NCBI GenBank assembly: GCA_025356735.1
Contig: JANXRT010000462.1
Coordinates: 1 to 6,034, forward strand
Direction: 5' to 3'
Length of the DNA stretch: 6,034 nt
Source of the DNA: Acetobacteraceae bacterium
Lineage (GTDB): Bacteria; Pseudomonadota; Alphaproteobacteria; Acetobacterales; Acetobacteraceae
The position numbers were made by a program, and so were the translations under genes. Numbering within the stretch: position 1 is the stretch's first letter; each line of letters starts with the position of its first letter. Shown here piece by piece: positions 1 through 6,034 of the stretch. The notes beneath the pieces are model-generated. The model ran no database searches. It was not told where the DNA came from and was given only the letters and a program-made list of their open reading frames with translations.

Positions 1-141
1 GACGCCGGATCTCGGCAATCAAGTCCATGTACAACACCCCAGATTCTCCAGCGAAAACGCCGGATGATCGCATGACCCAGGGTGGAAACTATTGGACGCT
101 GTTTACCCCGGAATCTGGAAAGTTTTGCATGCTGTTTTACA
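1..141 (+). mobile_element. Right end of an IS21-like insertion sequence (partial)
   Basis: This stretch has no convincing coding content and lies immediately upstream of a resolvase that has lost its start. Two imperfect tandem copies of a roughly 24-bp motif lie at 83-106 and 116-140, each beginning TGGAAA and ending CTGTTT(T)AC. The sequence then ends in TTTTACA at 135-141, exactly where resolvase homology begins. Multiple subterminal repeats and a terminal CA dinucleotide are known features of IS21-family ends. A weaker third copy may start near 53 (GCGAAAACGCCGGATGA). The istA and istB genes and the other end would lie left of the window. The family assignment is inferred from end architecture only, because no transposase is visible. 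It could be the end of another IS. Confidence 0.45.
83..140 (+). repeat. Two tandem imperfect direct repeats, IS-end type
   Basis: The copy at 83-106 and the copy at 116-140 are offset by 33 bp and agree at most positions: TGGAAA, then a variable core, then GCTGTTT(T)AC. They probably serve as transposase-binding repeats at the end of the inserted element. The second copy is adjacent to the junction with the resolvase gene. Confidence 0.55.
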
Positions 142-670
142 CCTCGCGCTCCAGCTCGACGCGTTGGAGGCAGCAGGCGTCACCTCGGCCTATGTCGTGG
201 AAGAAAAAGAGTCCGGCGCCCGGCAGCGCCCAGGCTTTGACTCACTGCTGAAGCGCCTCCAGCCCGGAGACAGCCTGGTTGCCTGGAAAGTGGACCGCCT
301 CGGGCGCGACGCCTTGGCCGCCCTCACGATCGCCCGCGACCTGGACGCACGAGGCGTGCGCATCGTCATCACCACCCTCGGCGTGGACAGCTCGACGCCA
401 GCTGGGCGCATGGTGTTCGGAGTGCTGGCCCAGCTCGCCGAGTTCGAGCGCGCCACCCTGATCGAGCGCACCAATGCCGGGTTGGCTGCGGCGCGCAAGC
501 GTGGCGCCCACCTGGGCCGGCGCTTCCGTCTCACGCCGCACCAGCAAAGGGAGGCCCGGCGGATGCGGTTGGACGAGGACAAGACCTACGCACAGATCGC
601 AGCACTGTTCCGCGTGTCGCGGTCGGTCGCGTGGCGCGCGGTCAACGGCACCGCCCGCGGCGGGGCGTAG
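92..670 (+). pseudogene. tnpR: Tn3-type serine resolvase, 5'-truncated by an insertion
   Basis: Serine recombinases of this kind resolve Tn3-family cointegrates at a res site. Homology starts near codon 18 (LALQLDALEAAG). It continues through the SGARQRPGF segment, the WKVDRLGR active-site motif (D68-R72), the long dimer helix (FGVLAQLAEFERATLIERT) and the hinge GAHLGRR. A C-terminal helix-turn-helix follows at about residues 160-188 (TYAQIAALFRVSRSVAWRA). What is missing is the N-terminal strand with the usual YARVS motif that carries the nucleophilic serine. Residues 1-17 are instead read from IS-like DNA, from a TTG codon at 92 with no clear ribosome site. The upstream res site would also have been displaced. 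The product, if made, should bind DNA weakly but not cut it. It sits 78 bp upstream of tnpA on the same strand, the usual tnpR-tnpA order of some Tn3 relatives. The identity is secure and the loss of function is inferred. Confidence 0.85.
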
Positions 671-674
671 CCGC

Positions 675-752
675 ATGGCCTTCAAAGGACGGCCCGGCAC
701 ACCTTTCCATGCCTGCGCGGCTGCCGGCCTAAAGGCGGCGACACCGGCATGA
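675..752 (+). CDS. Possible short leader ORF overlapping the tnpA start
   Basis: This 25-codon frame starts ATG at 675, five bases after the resolvase stop. It ends in a TGA that overlaps the transposase ATG as ATGA (749-752). The peptide starts MAFKGRPGTPFHACAAAG and matches nothing I recognise. The four-base overlap is the classic geometry for translational coupling, which could keep transposase synthesis low. In G+C-rich DNA such overlaps also arise by chance, and no strong ribosome site precedes it. Treat it as a candidate only. Confidence 0.15.
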   Translation: MAFKGRPGTPFHACAAAGLKAATPA

Positions 753-1522
753 GCGCCACAGTGTTGGACGGCGTCTGGGACCTGTCTCCGGCGGACCGCC
801 TCATTGTTGAGGCCAAGCGTTGGGGCAGCCGGCTGCGCTTCGCCGTCATGCTGCTGTTCTACCGCGCCCGCGGCCGCTTCCCGCGCGGCGCGGCCGAGGT
901 GGACAAGGATGCTGTCGCGGAGTTGGCGCAAAGACTCGGCATGCCAGCGCCTGGCAGCCGGGCGGCGCTGCTACACGCCTCCGACGACCGTACGCTCAAG
1001 CGGCAGCGGGCCGAGATACGCGCCCTGCTCGGCTTCCGCGAGGCGACAATCGCCGACGCCGAGGACCTCGGCATTTGGCTGCGCGACACCGTGGTCCCCC
1101 GCATCCGCGACATGGATGAGCTTACCGCCGAGGCCGAAGCGAGATGCCGTGCGCTCCGGGTCGAGCCGCCCAGTCCCGACCGTGTTGCCCGCATCGTGCG
1201 CGCGGCGGTGCGCGCGCATGACGAACGGCGCTATGCCGCGGTCCACGCTCGGCTATCGCCGGAGACGCGCGCCCGGCTTGACGCCCTGCTGCAAGCCGGC
1301 AGCCCCCAAACGGCCGGCGACACCGGAAGCGAGACCGATCCAGAAGGGCAGGCGGCGCCGCTGATCCACCTCCGCAGCGGCCCTGGCCGGGCCAGCGTCG
1401 CCAGCCTGCGCGACGAGCTGGCCCGGCTTGACCTGATACGCCGGCTCGGCCTGAGGGACGGGCTGTTTGCGGACTGGACCCCCGGCCGAGCTGGAAGCCT
1501 GCCGCCAGCGTGTCGCCGTTGA
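749..1522 (+). pseudogene. tnpA: Tn3-family transposase, N-terminal part (frameshifted)
   Basis: This is the N-terminal DNA-binding part of the transposase, which recognises the terminal inverted repeats (DUF4158-type region). It opens with a DLSPADRLIVEAKRWGSRLR segment and FAVMLLFYRARGRFP, typical of Tn3 TnpA N-termini. The ATG at 749 is preceded by AAAGG (731-735), a weak and rather distant ribosome site. Genuine transposase sequence runs to residue 244, ending LGLRDGLFADWT. After that an extra base in the C run 1479-1483 puts the ribosome into a spurious tail that stops at 1520-1522. Removing one C joins residue 244 directly to PAELEACRQRVAVEAP in the other frame and gives a single 986-residue protein, the normal size for the family. 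As it stands the product is a truncated fragment of 257 residues, which could at most bind ends. Confidence 0.88.
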
Positions 1523-3710
1523 GGCACCCTACGAGCTGCGCCGTCATCCCGAGGCCACCCGCCATGCCTGGCTCGCGGCCTATGCCCACCTTCGCGGACG
1601 CGCGGTCACCGACACGCTCGTCGATCTGCTGATCGAGGTGGTCCACCACATCGGCGCCCGTGCCGAGAGCCGGGTGGAGAAGGAGTTGCTGGAGGACCTC
1701 AAGCGCGTCACTGGCAAGCAAGCCATCCTTTACCGGATCGCCGACGTGGCCGTTGAGCGTCCGGATGGCACCGTGCGCGAGGTGCTCTACCCCGCCGTGG
1801 GCGAGCAAACGTTCAAGGACTTGGTGCGCGAGGCCAAGACAACCGGCCCGACATATCGGACCACCCTGCGCGCCACCATCCGCAGCTCCTACCGCGGCCA
1901 CTACCGCCGCGCCGTGCTGGACCTCCTCGCGGCGCTCGACTTCCGCTCCAACAACGACGCGCACCGTCCCGTGATCCAAGCGCTGGACCTGGTTCGCCGC
2001 TATGCCGAGACCAAGCTTCAAGCCTATCCCGTGGACGAGGACGTGCCGATAGAGGGCGTGGTCCGGCCACTTTGGCGCGACGCCGTGATGGACCGCGACC
2101 CGCGCGGGCGGGAGCGGGTGAACCGCATCACTTACGAAATCTGCGCCCTTGAGGCGCTCCGCGACCAACTCCGCTGCAAAGAGGTGTGGGTGGCGGGAGC
2201 GGACCGCTTCAGGAACCCCGACGACGACGTGCCCGCCGACTTTGCGGCCCGGCGCGACGAGCACTACGCCGCCCTCGACCTGCCCCGAGACGCGGGCGCG
2301 TTCGTCGCCCGCCTGCAAGACGAGATGCGCACCGCCCTGTCCCGCTTCGACGCCGGCCTGCCGCACAACGCAGACGTCCGCATCACCGCCAAGGGCGGCG
2401 GCTGGATCCGCCTCACACCGCTGCAGCCCAAGCCGCCGCCGGCCAATATCGAGGCGCTCAAGGCCGCTGTCGCCGCCGAGTGGCCGATGACGGGCTTGTT
2501 GGACATGGTCAAGGAAGCCGACCTGCGGCTCGGGTTCACCGACCGGCTCCGCAGCCCGACAGCCTATGAGGCGCTCGACCGCTCGATGCTGCGCCCGCGC
2601 CTGCTGCTGTGCCTCAACGGCCTTGGCACCAACGCCGGCCTCAAGCGCATGGCCTCCGTCCAGCACGGGGCCAACTACCGGGACCTGCTTTACGTCCGGC
2701 GCCGCTACATCACGGCCGAGCAGCTGCGCGAGGCCATCGCGGAGGTGACGAACGCCACTCTGCGCGTCCGCGATCCCCTGATTTGGGGCGAGGGCACCAA
2801 TGCTTGCGCGTCCGACAGCAAGCACTTTGGCGCCTGGGACCAAAACCTGACCACGCAGTGGCATGTGCGCTACGGCGGGCGCGGGGTGATGATCTACTGG
2901 CACGTCGAACGCAAGTCGCTGGGCATCCACTCGCAGCTGAAGTCACCCTCCTCGTCCGAGGTGGCCAGCATGATCCAGGGTGTGTTGCGCCATTGGACCG
3001 AGCTGGAGGTGGACCGGCAATATGTGGACAGCCACGGGCAGAGCATCGTCGCCTTTGCGTTCACGAAGCTCCTGGGCTTCCAGCTCCTGCCCCGGCTTAA
3101 GCGCATCGGCAAGCAGCGCCTGTACCGGCCCGATGCCGGCCAGCCCGGCGCCTATCCCAACCTTGCAGGCATCCTCACCCGCCCGATCGACTGGGAGCTG
3201 ATCCGCCAGCAGTATGATGAGATGGTCAAGTACGCCACCGCGCTCCGGCTGGGCACGGCGGAGGCGGAAGCCATTCTGCGCCGCTTCACCCGCGAGAACA
3301 CCCAGCACCCAACCTACAAGGCGCTGATGGAGCTTGGGAAAGCGGTCAAGACGGTGTTCCTCGCCCGCTACCTGCACGACCGCTCGCTCAGGGCCGAGAT
3401 CAACGACGGGCTGAACGTCATCGAGCAGTGGAACTCAGCCAACGACTTCATCTTCTTTGCCCGCCGCGGCGAGATGTCCAGCAACCGGCGCGAAGACCAG
3501 GAAGTGAGCATGCTCAGCCTCCACCTGCTCCAGAACTGCATGGTCTACGTCAACACGCTCATGATCCAACAGGTGCTCGCCCGGCCAGAGTGGAAAGGCC
3601 GGCTGACGGCGCGCGACCTGCACGCGCTCACCCCGCTGTTCTGGACGCACGTGAACCCTTACGGACGCTTCGACCTCGACATGCGCACCCACATCACAGC
3701 CCTTGCCTGA
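1467..3710 (+). pseudogene. tnpA: Tn3-family transposase, central and catalytic part
   Basis: This frame carries the remainder of TnpA, the DDE/RNase-H-like enzyme that nicks transposon ends and joins them to target DNA in replicative transposition. Genuine sequence begins at the CCG codon at 1482; the nominal TTG at 1467 is not a real start. Numbered on the repaired 986-residue protein, the first catalytic aspartate is D689 in CASDSKHFGAWDQ, the second is D760 in QYVDSHGQS, and the glutamate is most likely E892 in NVIEQWNSAND. The spacings of 71 and 132 residues fit the family. The C-terminal block with RRGEMSSNRREDQE, LLQNCMVYVNTLMIQ and the final NPYGRFDLDM is also typical. No other stop or frameshift is seen. 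Without a shift at 1479-1483 it would lack its N-terminal end-binding domain, and no plausible independent ribosome site is seen. Confidence 0.93.
1479..1483 (+). other. Frameshift site in tnpA: run of five C, one base extra
   Basis: In the first frame the codons read GAC TGG ACC CCC GGC; in the second frame the sequence continues CCG GCC GAG CTG. Skipping one C restores the expected protein join ...FADWT-PAELEACRQ. This is the only lesion between 749 and 3710. A homopolymer length error in sequencing, a true inactivating insertion, or a +1 slippage at CCC-G are all compatible with the sequence. Confidence 0.85.
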
Positions 3711-3744
3711 CCCGAAATGGCCCCTGGTGACAGAGGTGTTGGTT

Positions 3745-3772
3745 CAGGGCCAATTAGAACTGAATGGCCCTG
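3745..3772. repeat. 8-bp perfect inverted repeat after tnpA
   Basis: CAGGGCCA (3745-3752) and TGGCCCTG (3765-3772) are perfect inverted copies around a 12-base spacer. A related direct copy, ATGGCCCCTG, lies at 3717-3726. There is no T run after the stem, so an intrinsic terminator is not well supported. The cluster could belong to a transposon or IS end, or be a remnant of one. Confidence 0.5.
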
Positions 3773-4147
3773 CGCAGGTGCCAGGGTGCAAGAAGAGCTG
3801 CAGGAGATGATGATCGGTCGATCCGACGAACGAGGAACCCCGCTTGGTGCACAGGCATCTCAATGCCGCATCCATGTTTTGGGCTTGTTCGCGGAACCCA
3901 TCTGGGCCAGCGGTCAGCGCGCCGCGTCAAAGGCCGGACACATGACCGCCGTCGCACCGCTCAACAAAACCAGCAGCATACCCCTTGCACCCGAGGGGCC
4001 GTCCACACATGCACCACGCCAACGTCGAGGCGTACATCATTGCGCGCCTTTACACCTAACAAAACGTGGGCGGGCAGGGGGCACGGCCGGAGTCTTTACA
4101 GGCGCGGTGATTGCCCGTCTGGTGAGCGCGGGACCAAAACATGGATT

Positions 4148-4151
4148 GGAG
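4148..4151 (+). promoter_or_regulatory. Ribosome binding site fixing the hydrolase start
   Basis: GGAG lies eight bases before the ATG at 4160. A second in-frame ATG at 4169 would also be reachable, but 4160 has the better spacing. This site favours a start at 4160 over the distant in-frame ATG at 3764. Confidence 0.6.
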
Positions 4152-4159
4152 TTTGTCTG

Positions 4160-5515
4160 ATGCCGGATATGGAAAAGGTGACGCGGACATTGATCGGACG
4201 GTCACGATTTCCGCGGCGACGCAAGCACCTCCACATCGCGAGCGGCATGGTTGTTGTTGCTCTCCTGATCGCGGCCTGCTTGTCTGTTCCGACTCTGTCA
4301 GCGCAGACTGCCTCAACCTCTTCCGCATCACCGGGGACCCGTGCAGCCCCACGGCCCGGCTCTGCGGCTGGTTCATCGGCACTCAAGCCGATCGACCGGG
4401 CTGCGCTGCAGGCCATGTTGGACAAAACCGCCAAAGAACTCCTGGTTCCCGGTGCCGTGATTCTCCTGCGCACACCCAAGGGGGAGTTTACGGTCACTTA
4501 CGGCACCACGTTGCTGGGCGCAACAAGCCCACCCCGCGCCGACACCTTCTTCAGCGCCGCCTCCAATACCAAGACGATGACGGCCGCGCTCATCATGCAA
4601 CTAGCCCAGGAGAGCAAGCTCAGCCTCGACGACCCCGTGTCGAAGTATGTCCCGGGCGTGCCCAACGGCGACCACATCACCATCGCCGAGCTGCTGAACA
4701 TGCGTAGCGGTCTCTATAACTACAGCAATGACCCCGAAGTCTGGGGGAGCATGGACCATCACCCGGCCAGGGTTTGGTCCCCAGCCGAATTGCTGGCCAT
4801 TGCGTTCGCGCACCCAACCAATTTTCCGCCCGGTACAGCCTACGAGTACAACAACACCAACTACGCGCTGCTCGGCCTGACCATTGAAAAGGTCGGGGGC
4901 AAGCCACTGGCCCAGGCGATGCAGGACCGATTGTTCGGGCCGCTGCGTTTGCAGCACACACTACTGCCCGCCATTACCGTGAACACCCTCCCCAATCCCT
5001 ACTCGCACGGCTACCTATACGGCAGTGCCTCGGTCGCCATGGTGGGCACACCTCCTTACTCGCCCCAAGTTCAGGCCGCTGCCCGGGCCGGCACCCTTCT
5101 GCCCAAGGATTACACGAACTTGAACCACTCCTTCGCTGCAGCGGCCGGAGGTGTCATCTCCACCGCCAACGATCTCGCCACCTGGATCCAGGCGCTGGTT
5201 GGCGGCCGCGTGCTCAACGCCACGTCTCAGCGCCGCTGGCTCGACAGTCCGCAGCCCGAGGACCCGAGCAAGCCGGATGGGCAACAGTACGGGTACGGCG
5301 TCGCCAAACTGCACTGGGGACCGAACACGATGTACTTCCACGGCGGCGAGATCCCTGGCTACAACTCGTTCATGGGCTACGACCCCGGCAATCAGGTGAC
5401 ACTCGTGGTCTGGACCAATCTGACCGTGTCGCTCGATGAAAATCCGACGGCGAATGCGCTCATGTTGAAAGTGCTCGATCAGATCTACGTGGTGTCACCG
5501 CTTACGCCAAACTAA
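4160..5515 (+). CDS. Beta-lactamase-fold serine hydrolase (S12/class C-like)
   Basis: This intact 451-residue protein belongs to the serine beta-lactamase/D-Ala-D-Ala carboxypeptidase superfamily (Beta-lactamase domain, PF00144). Its acyl-enzyme chemistry acts on peptides, esters or beta-lactams outside the cytoplasm. The leader has a basic stretch (RSRFPRRRK, residues 14-22) and a hydrophobic segment at 26-41. IAAC at 37-40 fits a lipobox, so Cys40 may be lipidated. A Ser/Ala/Pro-rich linker (48-75) follows. The catalytic domain spans about 78-445. Its motifs are S135-N-T-K138 (nucleophile and general base), Y230-N-N232 in YEYNNTNYALLG, and H394-G-G in FHGGEIPGYNSFMGY, which replaces the KTG box. 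AAAGGVISTANDLATW (327-342) is also characteristic. HGG instead of KTG suggests a carboxypeptidase or esterase of the EstB/R61/AmpH type rather than a classical AmpC. The substrate cannot be told from the sequence. The gene stands alone downstream of the Tn3 unit, with no obvious terminator after it. Confidence 0.92.
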   Translation: MPDMEKVTRTLIGRSRFPRRRKHLHIASGMVVVALLIAACLSVPTLSAQTASTSSASPGTRAAPRPGSAAGSSALKPIDRAALQAMLDKTAKELLVPGAVILLRTPKGEFTVTYGTTLLGATSPPRADTFFSAASNTKTMTAALIMQLAQESKLSLDDPVSKYVPGVPNGDHITIAELLNMRSGLYNYSNDPEVWGSMDHHPARVWSPAELLAIAFAHPTNFPPGTAYEYNNTNYALLGLTIEKVGGKPLAQAMQDRLFGPLRLQHTLLPAITVNTLPNPYSHGYLYGSASVAMVGTPPYSPQVQAAARAGTLLPKDYTNLNHSFAAAAGGVISTANDLATWIQALVGGRVLNATSQRRWLDSPQPEDPSKPDGQQYGYGVAKLHWGPNTMYFHGGEIPGYNSFMGYDPGNQVTLVVWTNLTVSLDENPTANALMLKVLDQIYVVSPLTPN

Positions 5516-5611
5516 TACCGGGCGGGGTTCAAAGCAGGGTCACAAGTGAAGCTGGGTTGACGTTGGCGAGACGGATGGTGGCACCTTCACGCTTTCAGTG
5601 GTGGTGCGAGT

Positions 5612-5869
5612 ATGGATCGATGTGGTGGCGCAGCGGCGAGGCTGCCCGGGGGTGACCGCAAGGAGCTGGCCATTCACGCGCTGGCGCGATCGGAGACGGT
5701 CAGCGATCTGGCCGCTCGGCACGAGGTCAGCCGCAAGTTCGTCTACCAGCAAACGCACAAGGCTCGCGCCGTGCTCGATGACGCCTTCTCACCTGCCGTG
5801 GCGTGGTGCATAGATCGATCCCAACAATTTCAGTGGTTTAGCGAACGTGAAAAACGCATTTGGGGCTAG
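5612..5869 (+). pseudogene. Transposase N-terminal helix-turn-helix remnant
   Basis: This short frame of 85 residues contains a helix-turn-helix at about residues 24-45 (LARSETVSDLAARHEVSRKF), followed by VYQQTHKARAVLDDAF. That combination is typical of the N-terminal DNA-binding part of IS transposases, but I cannot assign a family. Homology-like sequence appears to end near residue 61 (about nucleotide 5796). The rest (AWCIDRSQQFQWF and onward) lies in a lower-G+C stretch and has a different character. No catalytic domain follows, so this is most likely a truncated remnant. The ATG at 5612 has only a weak upstream GGTGG. An alternative is a small stand-alone DNA-binding protein, which I consider less likely. 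Confidence 0.55.
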
Positions 5870-6012
5870 ATTCGGCATAGTTCATTCCGCAACGAACGAG
5901 ATTTAACCTCTAACTGCGAACTCTTATCATCTACCCCTGACGAAGATAACGCTAAACAGCTAAAATCATTCAAAGCCTTTCCAGAGCTTCAATGCTGATC
6001 CATGCACCACGC
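5801..6012. repeat. 16-bp inverted repeat flanking an AT-richer segment
   Basis: GCGTGGTGCATAGATC at 5801-5816 is matched on the opposite strand by GCGTGGTGCATGGATC (5997-6012), with one mismatch in 16. The 180 bases between them are clearly lower in G+C than the rest of the window and hold no gene I can support beyond the tail of the preceding frame. Both arms can be read as AWC(I/M)D in opposite directions, so they may be copies of one coding fragment rather than true terminal repeats. No target-site duplication is evident at the outer edges. Confidence 0.5.
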
Positions 6013-6034
6013 TGGGTCGCGCAGGAACTCCACG

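Larger units (their letters stand above)
142..3724 (+). mobile_element. Decayed Tn3-family transposition module (tnpR-tnpA)
   Basis: The module comprises a truncated serine resolvase and a Tn3-family transposase in tandem. The left limit is the IS junction, so the original left inverted repeat and res site are not in the window. The right limit is provisional. Tn3 family ends typically begin GGGG on the outer side, and the only nearby match is CCCC at 3721-3724, read outward-in as GGGGCCATTTCGGGTC. The inner TAAG-type consensus is not present at the expected distance, so this end is weak. Whether the downstream hydrolase gene lies inside or outside the transposon is therefore unresolved. Confidence 0.6.
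3711..4159. other. Gap between tnpA and the hydrolase gene, no supported gene
   Basis: About 450 bases contain no reading frame with convincing protein character. The hydrolase frame stays open upstream to an ATG at 3764, but its translation there is rich in Arg, His and Thr and looks noncoding. A frame at 3942-4160 starting MTAVAPLNKTSSIPLAPEG overlaps the hydrolase start as TGATG but resembles nothing known to me. Related ATGGCCC(C)TG motifs lie at the tnpA-proximal end. No clear sigma-70 promoter was found before the hydrolase, although it must be transcribed from here or from upstream. Confidence 0.6.

Noticed and set aside
1122..2930. 602-codon open frame on the minus strand opposite tnpA
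   Set aside because: It is a shadow frame of a G+C-rich gene. The plus strand carries unmistakable Tn3 transposase motifs through the same region.
3745..3772. Intrinsic terminator for tnpA
   Set aside because: The 8-bp stem is perfect, but the loop is 12 bases and no T tract follows.
4054..4060. ACCTAAC matching the integron attC core RYYYAAC
   Set aside because: No matching GTTRRRY partner or paired inner boxes lie at a suitable distance, and no integrase is present.
3764..4159. In-frame N-terminal extension of the hydrolase from an ATG at 3764 (583 residues in total)
   Set aside because: The extension has noncoding-like composition, precedes the obvious leader peptide, and is out-competed by the GGAG-preceded ATG at 4160.
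3942..4160. 72-codon frame overlapping the hydrolase start as TGATG
   Set aside because: There is no recognisable domain, no good ribosome site and a composition like the surrounding noncoding DNA. The overlap is probably chance.
5540..5758. Minus-strand 72-codon frame
   Set aside because: It lies opposite the helix-turn-helix frame and has no recognisable features, so it is most likely a shadow.
1..6034. CRISPR arrays, tRNA or rRNA genes, toxin-antitoxin or defence genes
   Set aside because: No regularly spaced repeats, no tRNA cloverleaf or rRNA signatures and no such protein families were seen on either strand.

Overview
This is a high-G+C window, mostly accessory and mobile DNA. The G+C-rich codon use, a Tn3-family transposition module, a probable IS21-family end and a penicillin-binding-protein-like serine hydrolase with a leader suggest a proteobacterium (plasmid or genomic island). 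The taxon cannot be named from the sequence.

Positions 1-141 look like the right end of an insertion sequence. It carries two imperfect tandem copies of a terminal-repeat-like motif and ends in CA, as IS21-family elements do. It abuts a Tn3-type serine resolvase gene at about 142. The resolvase has lost its N-terminal segment, including the catalytic serine, and survives from about 142 to 670. The Tn3-family transposase follows at 749-3710. It is complete in length (986 residues when repaired) and keeps a well-spaced D-D-E triad, but one extra C in a run of five (1479-1483) splits it into two overlapping frames. The Tn3 unit is therefore damaged in both recombination genes: resolution is probably lost, and transposition is lost unless the frameshift is a sequencing error or is suppressed. 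No convincing 38-bp Tn3 inverted repeat was found downstream of tnpA, so the right boundary of the transposon is uncertain.

Positions 3711-4159 hold no gene I can support, only short repeats related to ATGGCCC just after tnpA. At 4160-5515 lies an intact gene for a 451-residue serine hydrolase of the beta-lactamase/penicillin-binding-protein fold (peptidase family S12, class C-like). It has a membrane leader, a possible lipobox and all three active-site motifs. It is the only clearly intact gene here. It may be a passenger of the mobile region or a chromosomal neighbour.

The last 500 bases are a remnant zone. An 86-codon-scale reading frame carries the helix-turn-helix N-terminus of a transposase and is cut off by unrelated sequence. 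A lower-G+C stretch then begins, flanked by a 16-bp inverted repeat (5801-5816 and 5997-6012). Overall the window reads as several layers of mobile-element insertion and decay around one functional hydrolase gene. I see no clearly new defence or metabolic system. The points most worth following are the frameshifted but otherwise perfect tnpA, the IS/resolvase junction and the repeat-bounded AT-rich segment.
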